From: Tubiluchus corallicola
Taxonomy: Eukaryota > Priapulida > Priapulimorpha > Priapulimorphida > Tubiluchidae
DNA length: 64,000 bases
Direction of reading: 5' to 3'
Assembly (NCBI GenBank): GCA_030141605.1
Contig: JAQGDQ010000011.1
Location: forward strand, 62,001-126,000
Shown piece by piece: positions 37,801-49,012 of this stretch. Made by a program: the position numbers and the translations under genes. Below the pieces are notes generated by a model that ran no database searches, was not told the DNA's origin, and saw only the letters and a list, made by a program, of their open reading frames with translations. Numbering within the stretch: the first letter of the stretch is position 1; each line of letters starts with the position of its first letter.

Positions 37801-40518
37801 GATAATAGTGTATTTCAGCATAAGCAAGCCAGCAGCGATTATATCTCTATCAGTTGGAAGCGCATAGTGGATCAAATCATTTTTGTTGAAGGGGTAATGT
37901 ACGAAACTTTACCGAAAAAACTGTAATTTCTTTACAAAAAAGGCAATTGCTCAAACGAAATGGTTTATTAACATTTAAAAAGCTTTCAGGCCACTAACAA
38001 TGATACCAACAAGCAGATTGTTAAGTTTAACAACACACAAAAGCAACAATAGATTAATTATAATCACTAAGTTGTAGCTGATTCATTGATAATTACTACT
38101 AAGTAATTAAGTAGCTAAGTACAAGTACCTAAGTAACATAGAAGTCTGGGAGACAAGGTGGTGTGGTGGTAAAACACAAACGTTTTTGACTCGTAGCTCG
38201 TGTTCAGGTCTAAGCTTGTTATAACTGAATGTTAATTGCTAAGGTAACGCATTTAGTTGAAATGCATCAGTGGTTGTTTTTATTTGCGAATATAGATGAT
38301 TATAACTTATTTACTGCCACTGAATCCTAACAATCGGGTACCAGACGGGCATATGGAAAGGCGAACCAGTCTGATTTTTGCTGCCCGTCTAAACACTACT
38401 ATAAAATATTGAAAGGGAACATACTATTTTTTCATGAATGACTTGTGTGAAAGAATTGTTACCGTAGAAACGTAATTTCGTGTGGCTAGTTCTTCGCTGT
38501 TACATGCATTTCACTAGTTAGATGGGCACTAGTGCCGCCTGCATCAGTGGTAGTTTTTATTTGCTAATATAAATGATTACAATTTATTCATTACCACTGA
38601 ATCTTAACAATCGGGCACTAGCGCCGCCTGCATCTCGGAACCACGCACAAAGACAGGTGGTGTACCTCTCAGTTCAGAGTTGTTCAGTTGTGATGTCATC
38701 ACTAGTTGGGCTTGCCTGTCGATAATTATGTTTTTAACCTGTTAATTAATTATTGGAAACGCTTTAACATTATTGTAAATGTTAAAATGTATACTTTTTA
38801 CCCTACTTCAAAATAGAATAGGATATGAAAAATTATCCTTTATTCTTTTTATGCAGAACGGAAACATAGAAGTAGAACGCACAGTTTTTCTTCCTTTGTC
38901 TGCGAAGACTTATAAGTTGACATTGTATAAGCTTTTTTAGTTGCCTGTCAGTCCATAGGTGATTGAATGCTGGTATCAGTCTGCTGGTGTCAATTTGTAG
39001 ATAATTGAATCCTGGTGTTATTGTGCTGCATAATTTAGTGCTGAGGGCATGTAATGTTCTCAGGTAAATGGTATTTCCGTCGTGTCAGAGAATTATAGAA
39101 ATAACTTCCCAATATATGTTTTAGTCATCCATTTTGAAGTCCAGTCCGATTAATTTAGCCGGTTGAATTGAGATCTTAGGAACCAGTGGTTACAAATTCA
39201 GGCGTTACTAATGTAGCTTAGTAATCCAGGGCCATCTTAACACATGGGCAGTTGCCGGGGGCCCATGTTAATGTATATATGTTGTGACTTTTTGTCAATA
39301 CTACACTATATAAATATTTGTTATTGTGTTACACGTGGACATTGGCATTCGCCTCTCATTTAGTATCACAGTCACTTCTGCAACCTCACGTGCATGTAGT
39401 AAAAACTTAACGTAAAACTTATTATATGTGTGCTTATTACGTGTACGGATCTCATGCGCTACGTAATGTAAAAGTGTATACGTTAGCGTCACTTCAACTC
39501 ACTTGACAGTTAATAGCATTGTGTTGATTAGTCATTGCTGTACAACATGCTTTTTAATGTTTAAACACTGATTTTGTTGGAAGTACTAATACCATCAATG
39601 TGAGTTTAATTTTACCAACCATTTACATTTTTATTCCTGCGAGTTGTTGCATAGCTAGGGGCCCCAGTGTACTCATTTGGGGGTTATCGTACAGTTAAGG
39701 TGACCCTGTATTGATCAGCTTACAGACCAGCATAGTTTAATGGTCAGCTAAGTGACAAATGCAGCTTACTGACCAATGCAGCTTAGTGATTAGCATACTG
39801 ACCAATGCAGTTTAGTGACTTGCTTACTGGCCAATGCAGTTTAATGGTCAGCTTACTGACCAATGCAGCTTAGTGATCAGCTTACTGACCAGTGCAGCTT
39901 AGTGATCAGCTTACTGACCAATGCAGCTGAGTGACCTGCTTACTGACCAATGCAACTTAGTGACTTGCTTACTGACCAATGCAGCTTTGGCTTGCAGAAA
40001 AACAAGGCTTAGACAGAGTAAGTGTACAGGCAGTGAAAGGGTCATTTTAGCCTAACAAGACTAACTGTGTCAGTACTTTAAATTTAGGGAAGTTGAATTC
40101 ATTTCAGACAATGGAATTGGTAACAGCCTCAACTTAAATAAATGTATCATCAATTCTCATTTCATCGAATGAAAGCTAATATACAAGCCTGTTTGGTTTA
40201 TTTTATTATGTCACATTTTGTTGTTTTTTTGTATTGTTGTAGTTGTTTTCGAGTTTTAATGTGTTACGTGTAAATATTATAATTGTGTTTACATGTATGA
40301 TATGCACTACATCTGATTTGTAATAAAGAATCAAATCAATGCAGTACTACTTACTCTAATTTTGAAATGAAATATTTTGCATGATAAAGACTGAAATGAT
40401 TGTTTTGCCCTTTACCTTTATTTCAGACAAGGAGTTGGTAAGAGGCTGTTATCGTGTGAAAGCTGTTGACTATTGGAGGAGACCTGGTCAGACGTCTCCA
40501 CCCGTTTGTCATTTCTGA
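22873..40518 (+). CDS. IDUA: Alpha-L-iduronidase (glycoside hydrolase family 39), complete
   Basis: Lysosomal hydrolase that removes terminal iduronic acid from dermatan and heparan sulfate. Exons: 22873-23021, 24327-24467, 26114-26310, 26741-26836, 28065-28267, 29222-29322, 29848-29926, 31026-31272, 32071-32161, 33734-33843, 34512-34633, 35681-35800, 36478-36554, 36909-37024, 40427-40518. Every junction is GT/AG and in frame, giving 646 residues (human protein about 653). A hydrophobic N-terminus (YVMLILLSV) is a likely signal peptide. Then come [24 protein letters not shown] with acid/base Glu180, FNDEADP with nucleophile Glu297, [10 protein letters not shown], and the C-terminal beta-sandwich/FnIII-like part ending near [14 protein letters not shown]. 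An in-frame TAG directly precedes the ATG. Exon 8 must use the donor at 31273, because the one at 31257 breaks frame. The symbol rests on full-length similarity. Confidence 0.96.
23340..23415 (+). repeat. tRNA-like SINE or tRNA relic in IDUA intron 1
   Basis: GTGGCCTAGTGGTTAAG resembles a pol III A box, and GTGGTTCAAATCTAGG about 30 bases later resembles a B box. It does not fold into a full cloverleaf by eye and has no discriminator/CCA context, so a tRNA-derived SINE or decayed tRNA is more likely than a working tRNA. Confidence 0.5.
24047..24286 (+). repeat. Dispersed repeat family B, copy 1 (IDUA intron 1)
   Basis: About 240 bp sharing long blocks with 37534-37801: AATTTTCAATAATT, CAAACTTGTATGTGAAGTT, GTGTGAACTGAAA-like and TGAGAGTTGG(C/T)AGGTCTG. 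Same orientation in both copies. Its right end lies about 40 bp from the start of IDUA exon 2. No inverted repeats are seen. Confidence 0.75.
24686..24961. mobile_element. hAT-like MITE in IDUA intron 2
   Basis: Terminal inverted repeats AGAGATGTTACCGAAACT and the reverse complement AGGGATGTTACCGAAACT bound a 276-bp AT-rich element with internal CCGAAA/TTTCGG words. Eight-base flanks CTACTGCC and CTATTGTG agree at only 5 of 8 positions, so the target-site duplication is weak. The CAGNGATG-type end suggests hAT. Confidence 0.65.
25207..25262 (+). repeat. 28-bp tandem duplication
   Basis: The unit that begins TAATGTATATGTTTCAAGGT and ends TGGATTAT occurs twice in tandem with no difference between copies. 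Confidence 0.85.
25806..25975. repeat. Degenerate ATC/CAT trinucleotide repeat
   Basis: Imperfect (ATC)n with interruptions in IDUA intron 2. Open frames in both strands (Ile/Val-rich or Asp/Gly/Asn-rich) are artefacts of the repeat. Confidence 0.75.
28370..28905 (+). repeat. Tandem duplication of a ~340-bp unit in IDUA intron 5
   Basis: 28370-28560 and 28705-28905 share long blocks: CAAATGTGTGAAATTGTG-like, GGTTAAACACACACTAA, AAATGTAAAATGACA(G/A)GATGA and ACTGATCTTTAGTA. Copies have diverged by substitutions and small indels. The spacer holds further degenerate TGTGAAATTGTAATAACTGA words. Confidence 0.75.
28905..29105. repeat. Degenerate CACTCATTC array
   Basis: About 200 bp rich in ACTC, ATTC and TCACTCAT words right after the tandem duplication, still inside IDUA intron 5. 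The opposite-strand form GAGTGAGTGATTGAGTG appears at 26990-27010. Confidence 0.6.
30180..30370 (+). repeat. Dispersed repeat family C, copy 1 (IDUA intron 7)
   Basis: Shares with 52000-52170 the blocks TTGCATT, GTATAAAA, and TAAATTTAATCTCC-like followed by GATGACCGTTAGA. Both copies are on the + strand. Divergence is high; class unknown. Confidence 0.5.
32620..32675 (-). repeat. Possible LINE/SINE 3' tail
   Basis: The minus strand ends AATAAACAATCTTGAATCTT, like the 3' tails of many LINE/SINE copies. No coding part is recognisable upstream of it on the minus strand. Confidence 0.3.
33893..33962. repeat. (GT)n/(GTGC)n simple repeat
   Basis: A run of GTGT, GCGC and GTGC units at the start of IDUA intron 10. 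Confidence 0.9.
35060..35657. repeat. 99-bp tandem array (about six copies) in IDUA intron 11
   Basis: GGATGTGGGTCCTGGGATTA starts at 35135, 35234, 35333, 35432, 35531 and 35630, a period of exactly 99 bp. The central units are nearly identical; the outer ones differ at a few bases. The last unit ends 24 bp before the exon 12 start (35681). Because 99 is a multiple of three, both strands stay open through the array, giving long false ORFs. Confidence 0.97.
37534..37801 (+). repeat. Dispersed repeat family B, copy 2 (IDUA intron 14)
   Basis: Partner of 24047-24286, in the same orientation, with a few small insertions. Ends at GAGAGTTGGTAGGTCT. Confidence 0.75.
38152..38215 (+). repeat. tRNA-like SINE head in IDUA intron 14
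   Basis: GTGTGGTGGTAAAACAC followed by GACTCGTAGCTCGTGTTCAGGTC gives A-box-like and B-box-like spacing. It lies just upstream of a duplicated segment (38268-38340 and 38543-38615) and family A copy 3. Confidence 0.4.
38400..38852 (+). repeat. Dispersed repeat family A, copy 3 (IDUA intron 14)
   Basis: Matches the family A copies at ATAAAATATTGAAAGGG, GGCTAGTTCTTCGCTGTTACA, GTTGTTCAGTTGTGATGT, and AAATGTATACTTTTTACC. The middle is deleted and a ~75-bp segment starting CATCAGTGGTAGTTTTTATT has been duplicated into it from 38268. Confidence 0.7.
39712..39988. repeat. 29-bp minisatellite in IDUA intron 14
   Basis: Units of the type ACTGACCAATGCAGCTTAGT plus GATCAGCTT repeat with a 29-bp period (phase points at 39768, 39797, 39826, 39855, 39884, 39913, 39942, 39971). 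About nine degenerate copies. Confidence 0.95.
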
Positions 40519-40703
40519 ACACATTGACAGGTTGTCTCTTTTTCAAGAATCGCGAGTTCAGATTTGTCAGAAAGCTGCAAGATCAATTCATTTGCAGCGG
40601 GAGCCAGACGATTTATATAATCTGTGTAGGAATATTGCCGATTTTCTCACAAGCAGTCGCTGCTGTACACCAGTATAAAATATAAACTGCATGCATGCAT
40701 TTA

Positions 40704-41168
40704 CCGTATTTTCCCATGTATAAGAGACCCTTGTGTATAAGAGACCCCTTCAATTTTTAGGCAAAAATTCTGGAAAAAAGTTTTTTGGTAATGAATAACT
40801 TTATTCATCTCGTTGACCTCTGCCGACGTATCAATGACGTCGACGGGCATGCAGAGAGCTTATGCAGATGCGTTGATTGGCTGCAGAACAATCGATTTCT
40901 CTCCAATACCAAAGAGGCATTTAAAAAAATAATAACTTACCCGGTACATTAATTTTATCATTAGAATTTAGTCATGGAGAAGATTTATTGAAAAGAAACT
41001 ATAATTATTCGAAATAAAACAGTTGTAGAGCACTTATTTCTTTAAAATCATTAGTGTCACAATTTATGCATCTTATTGAAAAGACTTACTCCCATGTATA
41101 AGAGACCCCCTATTTTTAAAGTGAAAATTCTGAGCAAAAAAGGGTCTCTTATACATGGGAAAATACGG
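40704..41168. mobile_element. Tc1/mariner-type MITE downstream of IDUA
   Basis: Near-perfect 27-bp terminal inverted repeats beginning CCGTATTTTCCCATGTATAA and continuing GAGACCC, flanked on both sides by TA (40702-40703, 41169-41170). The terminal motif CCCATGTATAAGAGACCC recurs in direct orientation inside each end. Non-coding, 465 bp. An AATAAA at 41013 inside it is the first such hexamer after the IDUA stop. Confidence 0.92.
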
Positions 41169-41170
41169 TA

Positions 41171-42465
41171 ATATAAATGATTATACTGCACAAGTGCAGT
41201 AGTGCACGATTCCACGGTAGTACATTCTTCGATTGTGGCTTAGATCCGTTTGGCACCGATTCATGTGCAAAGCACAATACCATACGTGCTTACATGAACT
41301 CGTTTTTTTACACTATCACGCAGTCTTGCCTTGAAACTAATGTTTCTTCTAGACAACAAAAACAATGTATAAAGATCTTGTGCTTGTTTTTAATGATCTT
41401 TTTATTTAAAGATCCGCTCCTCAAGTGTAGCTTAACATGTTTTTAGTTTACCTTCACATCAGCTCCATTAGCACTGGAATAGTGAAAATTTTAAACAAAA
41501 AGTATATGTAATCTGATCACAGGAACTGTTTTACAGAAATTACAGTTACATCGAAAAGACACTATCGCTGCGGAAATGATACTGCTACACATTTAGCTTT
41601 GTTTTAACCTTCAGTTTGAAATTTGTTTTGGAAGAGGAGCCTTGTAGCAGAGAATGGGTAGGATCTGCATTTGGGGATCGGCTAATTTCAAGCATCTCTT
41701 TTGGAGTGTCTACAGATTTAAATTAATGCTATTCATGGTGCTACTGATGTGAAAGCAATGACAAGGCATGTGAATGTGATAATGTCATAAATGTCTTTCA
41801 TCACCGTAACTGAGGCAACTGAAAGGCTTGAGAGCCGTACAGCGTTATTACCTTACTACAGGGTTCACATAAATGCCACATCTGCTAGTGTGGTTCTAAG
41901 ACAGTTATGAGTAAAACAAGAAAAAGAGAAGCTAGGTACAAAGTTGACCTGAGTTGTGATTTTTTTACGATTTTTTTTTATTTAAATTATGCAAATCAAG
42001 TCTCCGATGTAGTGACACTAGAATTTGTGTATTATACGCACATTGTAAATCAATCATTGCACACAGGTATTTTTCATTTCTTCATAGTCTGTGTTACAAT
42101 CTAGTATGCTTACTAGCTACTAAAAGCATTTTAATAATAAAAATCAAAGATGCTGAACCTAGCTATCGTCGACACTTACCTAAATTTCACTAGAATTTAT
42201 TCTCGATTATATTTATGCCACTGCGTATTTATCACAGATGATATGTATGAGATAAATGATTGTATACAGACCTGTTATCATATTGTTAAAAAATATATTT
42301 TTGTATCTTATTCAGATTTCTTATTTTCTATATCTGCCTTAAATAATTCACTTATCACATTATTGCAAAATTTGGTCCATGTAAACTTCCTATTTTTCCC
42401 CATAGGGAAGGCATTTACAAATACTTATATAGAAATTTTGGTGTTTCGCTTAAAAGTTTTAAAGA
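41171..42465. other. Spacer between convergent IDUA and transporter genes
   Basis: AT-rich with no recognised coding frame. A TTTATT at 41977-41982 gives AATAAA on the minus strand, a candidate poly(A) signal for the transporter about 490 bp past its stop. Confidence 0.45.
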
Positions 42466-45400
42466 CTAGATCTCGTGTTGTGAGTACTGATCAGCTCTGA
42501 GTGATTTAACCCACTGTAGCCGTCGCCCATGAAGGGTAAATTGTGACCACACTATCAATTGTATTAATCCACATGCTATAGGAACGTATACCAGCAGTGC
42601 AAAACAACCCTCTCTGTACAGTTTTGCTTGTGAATCACCAAGATCGTCCATTTGCCTCTTTATGCTCCCCGTAGTGTCGCCAGACTGAAAAATATCGTGG
42701 CCTGCAAAAAGAGAAGCAACTTTATAAACTAATTAACAGGTTAATTTTGTGCACACATATTCATGCCTCCTGTGGCAAAAAGCCAGCGGTCTAGTTTGGG
42801 CTGATCTGTTCTTTTAAAAATGTGCTATTAAGCAAAACAATGTATTGAAACATAGAAATATTGCAAATGACAGAAACACGGGCTTTTTTGGAGCACGCTG
42901 TCTAATAATTTGCATACTGTACAGTGATGGCCCTACCATTAAGGCAAACTAGGCAGTTGTCTATGGCGCCAAATTTTGGAAATAGTTCTTTAAATGCACA
43001 AGCAGCACAACATTAATTAAATTAAACGAACTAATTGCGTTATTTTCCTGTCAAACTGTACGGGTCATAAATGCTAGTGTCTTCTTAACAGCAAAAACTG
43101 TATTTTTGCTTTATCAGGTTTTCTGAGATTATGTCATTTGCCTTGCAATTTCTATTGCAAAAAGCTGAGTTATGTAATTCCTTATAATAATGACCATTTT
43201 GTTAATAAATAAACTCTTAAAATAGCTTTTATCTAATTATGGCAGATAAACGTATTAGAATCGAAGTCTTTGAGAGCGGAATACAGAAAACGAAAGGTGA
43301 GTGAACAGCAAAAAGATTCTGTCAATGAAGTATCTGCAACCAGACCACACTTACGGTTGTGAAGATGATGAAGCTAGTGAAATAGATGTATAAGTGAAAA
43401 AGGAGTTAGGGTTTCGAAACTGTCTGATGAAAAGGCTGAGGGAAAATCAAGACAAGAATAGCTAAAATTGCAGACATTTTTGATTGCTCCTGAAGACCCA
43501 GGACATAATGGGATCATAAATTCAGTTTCAGATTCAATCAATACAAACTGTAAATAGGTAATTAACTACAGTTAATTAGTGCACTATAACACAAGTATAA
43601 GATAACACTTATACTTTATAATTTATTATACGAGAAAAATAAATTTTGGGGGTGTGGCCAGGACCGTGAAGGAATCAAGAGGTTGACTGTTGAGGAGGGG
43701 CGCTAAAAATACTTTTGCCTAGGGTGTCCAACTACCTAGAGAGGGCCCTCATACAGGAGAGACTTACCTGTATGTAGTACCAGTAACCAGGTGCCAATAA
43801 GAGGTGCCAGAGTTTGACCGGGCTTGCTCAGCAAAGCAGAAGTTCCGAAAACGAGAGCCGACACGGCCTGTTTACGCTTGTTTATCACAAAATCTTCATC
43901 CACTAGATCAGTGATGACTAGATTAAGCAGCTTACACGTTCCCTCGGTGAAAATGCGATTGCTAAAATAAAAATAAAACATGTTGGAGGATAAGCCTTTT
44001 TGCAATTTCAGCGATTGATGATGATCGTGAAAAGGTCAAAGGTTAAGTGTACCAGACAGCACCTTGCAGCCCAAGCTATGTAGTAACAGTTTTAACAGCT
44101 AGCTAGAAGCTTATTTAGTTCATTTTTTCCTGTTTCCAAGCAAGATCCTGCTAGTAAATCACTAATGCATAATTAAATAAAGTCCACATAAAACAACTGA
44201 AGTTACTGAAATGACATGGCAGATAGCTTTATTTTACTCATGGGTCACGTGATGGTTTGTGGTTAAGACGGGTACACTTAACTTTTGGCCTACAGCAACT
44301 ACGCGTGCACACAACAAAACTGTGAAAAGGTTTATTAAACACAGTTGACAGATGAATTTAAGTTAAACAACATAAAGAGCATGTCACAAAAGGCTAAAAA
44401 TGCATGAAAAACACGAAGTACACTTAAAAGCCTAAAAAATTGATTTTGAACAACTGTAACTAGTATATAGTACTCTTTTCTTTTCCTTTTTCTTCCCCTT
44501 TAAAGAATTTTTGGGCTTCTTACCTTGCTATAAAAATGCACAACAAAGCCATATTATCAGATCCCACCATCAAGATTAAAAAGCTCAGCACTAACTTTAC
44601 GATAAACAGGAACTGTACCACTCTATATGCGCCAAACCTAAAAAAAATATATCAGAAAATGATTGTTTAATGAACACAAATGCGTCGAATCAACAAAGTG
44701 GACTAAGAGTACTCGTATGCTTTACAATTATGTGCACTTACTTATCACATCAAGTCATGTGTGTTCTGGCGCTTCTTAACAATAATAAAAAAACATACAG
44801 CATGAAATCCCAACTTGTTTGCTTAATTTGCAGATTTTCAAAATATGATTCAACAGAAAAAAGGACGTGATAGTGACACACTAAAGTGTACTTTGCTTCA
44901 ATCAGTATAGCACTAAGCAGCAGAAACATAAGCAGTCAGTTAGCATTTTCCTATATTTAATCGCCCAAATACAGGAGAGCTGGAAAAAACAGCTATTTGG
45001 AAATTCCAAATAAAATGCTATGCCTATAAATGCCACTATGAAACAGCAAGACACTTAATGCAGTTCTGTGCTATTGCACTTTAGTTCACATTGCCAAGAG
45101 ACAGTGGAATATGCAATTATTAAACTCAGTAGGCAGATTTTTGCGTTCTATCTCTTGTGGCGCGAAGAAATTTGATTTCGTGATTTTTATAATTCCAAAT
45201 CCATGAAACTCATGAATGGTGGTGCTGACAAGCCACTGGCATAGCAGTGTTTTAGTTTTTTTGCTATGTGTGTTTAACTACTGTGTTTAACCGACTTGAG
45301 GGCAGAGTTCTTTTATTTTAGAACTCCAAACCTACAAAATCTAAGTATCTCAATTGTTAGCAAACTTTAAGGCATGACAAGCTATAGACATCATTAAAAT

Positions 45401-48400
45401 AGTATATAATTGAATTTATAGCAAAAAACAAAAGGTTGAATAATGTGGAATTATGGTCATTGTGTGTTCCCTGTTTACGGGACACATTATTAGATACTGT
45501 GGGTACATTAAAAAATACTGAAATTTCGCACAAATTTGGAAGCTATCTATGATAGTTCGAAAATGTCACATGACTTGCATCCCATCCAGTATATGCAGTT
45601 TAAAAAACTGGAGTGTTTTTATTACCTTTTGCACAGAGACAGAAAGTACAAGTTGTTGATATGAGGAGCGGTGAAAGACAGTCCGAGGAGCAGCGATGCA
45701 CCTAGAGGAGAGACGACTCCCATCAATAGGTTCTCCAAGAACAATGGGAAAAAGTTACTGTTGAAATGACAATGAAAAACCTGCAAAACAATACAAACTA
45801 GTTAATAGTTCCTGGGTTTTTAATCTTCATTTCAAAAGTAAGTAAATTTACTTTAGTGCAAATATACTTTGAAATGCTGGAATGGTTGATGAACTATTAC
45901 CATTGAACTAAAATCTATGATCACAAGTAGTGTCAGGTCTAGTTGACTAGTAACCCAAGGATCACCAGGACGAAATTCACAAAACAGAGAAACTACAAGA
46001 GACAATGTTCACCCTTATCAAGTTAATATTCCAAATATAACTCAAGGAAATCTAAAAGAATTTATTGAAGAAAGAAGATTCTGTTAAGCAAATAACTTAA
46101 CCTGCTTTAAATTAAGATGAACAGCTTATTATAATATCGCTTTATTATATACTACGTTATACATTGTAATTTAATTTTAATATTATATTAAAAAATACTT
46201 GCAGATTCATTAATTAGTGTGGCACAGTTTATATAGATACTTTTGCTTATCAGTATGTAACATAGCAACACAATCTATATGTACATTCATTTATTAATAG
46301 CTACATTCCCTATATGTCATTTCTTCCTCCTGAAGCCTCTGTATCAGTGCATACTGTGGCCAAAGGCTACTTGTTTTTCTGCCAATAAAAATATGGTTAT
46401 AAAAAAATAAAATCAATTTTTGCCCGTACCAAGATTTAGTCACATATCCAATATATGCTGTTACCCTTCCGTCTGCATACGTTTGTATCTGCCTCTCCCT
46501 GGATAAATTTATTAGACAGTGTGTTTACACTACTGTTTAACTGTAAAACAGCTTCAAGTATAAATTTAATGTAAGTTCAACTGAAAGTAATTTGCGCAGC
46601 TTAAGAGAGTTCAATGGTGCAATTCAATTTAGTATGACATTTAATTTATGGCGGGTACAAACAACCAACGCTTAAAATGTAAGAATTAAATCCAGCCTGA
46701 AATTTTATACAGTAGTAGTACTGTGTATATTGTGTTTTCTTATAATGCAAGACAATATAGATAAATATTTCAATCATTAATTTAATGCTAATGGAAAAAT
46801 GTGCACAAAACGCACTGCTAAAATAACTTTGGTTGTTAACAATTAATGTTAGTTAGCTAAAAGATGGAAAATTAAACAACTTGAACAAGACAATAACAAC
46901 ATATAGTACCAATAAAAATTGTGAGCTTCTAAACAGAGGTTTGCTGACTAACAAATCCATTTCATCATGCTTCATGATAAAGCCATTTTGCAGGTAAATG
47001 AGTGTCTATATGCAATACCAAATATTAAGGGAGATAAGTCAGCTGACAGCAAGCAAGATTGTAATATCTCAGTAATAAAGAAAGCCGAAGCTAATCTGAA
47101 GGACACAATCTTAGACTATAGCTCAAAACAATGTAATCTGTAAAATATTGAAAGGGTACAAATTGTTTTTTCAAGAATTATTACCGCACAAACCCAATTT
47201 TGCCTTTGTGCAGTTAGTTCTTCACTGTTACACGCATGTTCCATTCCCTAGTTAGATGGGCACAAGTGCCTGCACCCTGGAAATGATGCTGCAGAACTCA
47301 GCTCATATGTTGTTCAGATGTAATGTACTGCACAAGTTGGACAACTCACACCTGAGCACTGTGGTAAACTTGAAATTTAAATTTTACACTAACAATTTGT
47401 AGAGTTTTTTAATACCACACTGAATATTGTACAGTAGCACTGTACTTCTATTTTTGCTTTCGGAAACATGTGCAACACGCTCGTGGAATGTTTTGTGCTG
47501 TTGAAAATTATGTTCATTTCTGACATCATAACTAGCTGTCATTAATTAAGTTTTTAACTTATTATTTAATTATCAGGAACGCTTTGGCAAAATTAATTTA
47601 TAGGTGTTAAAATGTATACTTCTTATCGTACTTCAAAACGGGGTAGGCTACGAAAAATCATCCTGTTTTCCTTTAAATAAATCAATCACATCACCTACCT
47701 GTACAAGGTTCATAACAGCAAAAAGCAGAAAATTTCGATGCTTCAGCACTTCCTTGATGTAACTTCTTAACTCCATCCAAGAAGCTGTTGCCATGTCAGC
47801 TTCACTTTTCCTAAAAATAAAAACATGAAGAATTCATTTTATTCGCGAGTATTTACAATAAACAGGGCTAACCGTTTGAAGCTTTTCAACTTTACAATGA
47901 ACTTGGGAGCCTAATGGCTTGTTCACATAAGTCAACACACATCCTCCTGAGCTGTATACATTAATGTTAACTTGCCTTTTTGTTAGTGTGTTTGCTAAAC
48001 CGTCATATTTTGACTCGACAGTAATGCTAATCTAGTTTTTCCCATTTAAGTTGCAACATACACAACCCGAATAGCTTGTTATTATACAAAAGACAAAAAA
48101 CAGTCGTTATTGTACATAAGACACATGTATAAACGAAAATCATTTTTAAAAGACTAGAACACATCATAGACGCTCCTTCACAGCTTCAATTAACTTTATA
48201 AGAAACTCTGTAATCAGTATATAAGCAATAAAGCATTCTAAAGTGCAAGATACGTAACTGGCAATTTATTTGAAAATGGTAAGATAGACGTGTTGAAAAT
48301 GCATGAAGAAGCAAAAACTTTAACAAAACATAGTCGGGTGACTGAATTTGCTTTACCTCAAATCTTGCGACACTTGTTGCGTTGGATACAGTTCCGCATA

Positions 48401-49012
48401 ATGATTTCTGAGGAGTCTAGTACAAATGACGAAGCCAGCAACAGAAAATATTGCCAAGCACAAGCAAAAAACTTGAAAAGTGATGAATCGTTCTCTGTTC
48501 CACGCCAGATACGATAAAAATACAGACACGGATCCCACAGCACTGAAAAGTGAGCTGTAGTAGTTCAACTGTGCACGACTATGAGTCGACACGGCCAAAT
48601 CGGCTAACAAAGAATTATGCTGTAGGTCCACCACCGTCATGAAACCGTCGTATAAACATAAACACACGACAAACTGCAGTCCCGGATAGGCCCACAGAAA
48701 CCACATGGCCAGAAATGATAGTGCAAACAACGGCCCACTTCTGCTTAGTAAAGCTATACGGTTCGAAATGACATCCGTAATGTCCAAATGATGGTTCTTC
48801 TTCAGGTATCCTTTGTCACTCAGCCAGCCGAACAGCGGGTCATTGAACGAGTTCCAAAGAAGGAAGATGATTTCTCCCAGCCAGAAAGATGTCTTGTCGA
48901 TCTTGAAAACGGACAGAAAAGTCTCGATGTGATAAAGCAGAAAGACATTGTGGATGATTGTAGTGAAAAGTGCCAAACTTCCGTAAGCAACACTTACTTG
49001 TGTCGATAGCAT
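42466..49012 (-). CDS. MFSD13A: TMEM180/MFSD13A-type major facilitator superfamily membrane protein, complete
   Basis: Multi-pass membrane protein of the MFS, sugar:cation symporter-like branch; the substrate of the family is not established. Minus-strand exons: 49012-48357, 47810-47699, 45780-45626, 44637-44524, 43961-43768, 42701-42466, all with GT/AG sites and matching phases, giving 488 residues. The N-terminus reads [20 protein letters not shown]. Later landmarks are [20 protein letters not shown] (the MFS loop 2-3 motif), [67 protein letters not shown] and [14 protein letters not shown], matching TMEM180 along its length. Exon 1 codes for nearly half the protein. It is convergent with IDUA. 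Transposons sit within about 20 bp of two of its splice donors. Confidence 0.94.
42922..43750. mobile_element. hAT-like element remnant in transporter intron 5
   Basis: The left end CAGTGATGGCCCTACCATTA plus AGGCAAACTAGGCAG mirrors the right end (reverse complement GAGGGCCCTCTCTAGG, then CACCCTAGGCAAAAGTA). Flanking octamers ATACTGTA and ATACAGGA agree at 6 of 8 positions, as expected of an old 8-bp hAT duplication. Inside, a + strand frame near 43272 reads [20 protein letters not shown], like the basic N-terminus of a hAT transposase. The right end stops 17 bp from exon 5. Confidence 0.75.
44033..44291. mobile_element. MITE in transporter intron 4
   Basis: Terminal inverted repeats AGGTCAAAGGTTAAGTGTAC and the reverse complement AGGCCAAAAGTTAAGTGTAC bound a 259-bp non-coding element. 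The target-site duplication is unclear, so the superfamily is not assigned. Confidence 0.75.
45298..45340 (-). repeat. LINE 3' tail fragment
   Basis: Shares GAGGGCAGA-TTCTTTTATTTTAGAA with 20326-20355, the tail of the LINE fragment at 20320-20645. Only the tail is recognisable. Confidence 0.5.
47103..47678 (+). repeat. Dispersed repeat family A, copy 2 (transporter intron 1)
   Basis: Best partner of 1223-1793 over the full length. It lies antisense to the transporter, and its right end is about 20 bp from the donor of exon 2 (exon end 47699). Confidence 0.75.

Noticed and set aside
40466-40685. Two 70-codon plus-strand frames at the end of IDUA
   Set aside because: They are out-of-frame readings over the last IDUA exon, whose true frame ends at 40518.
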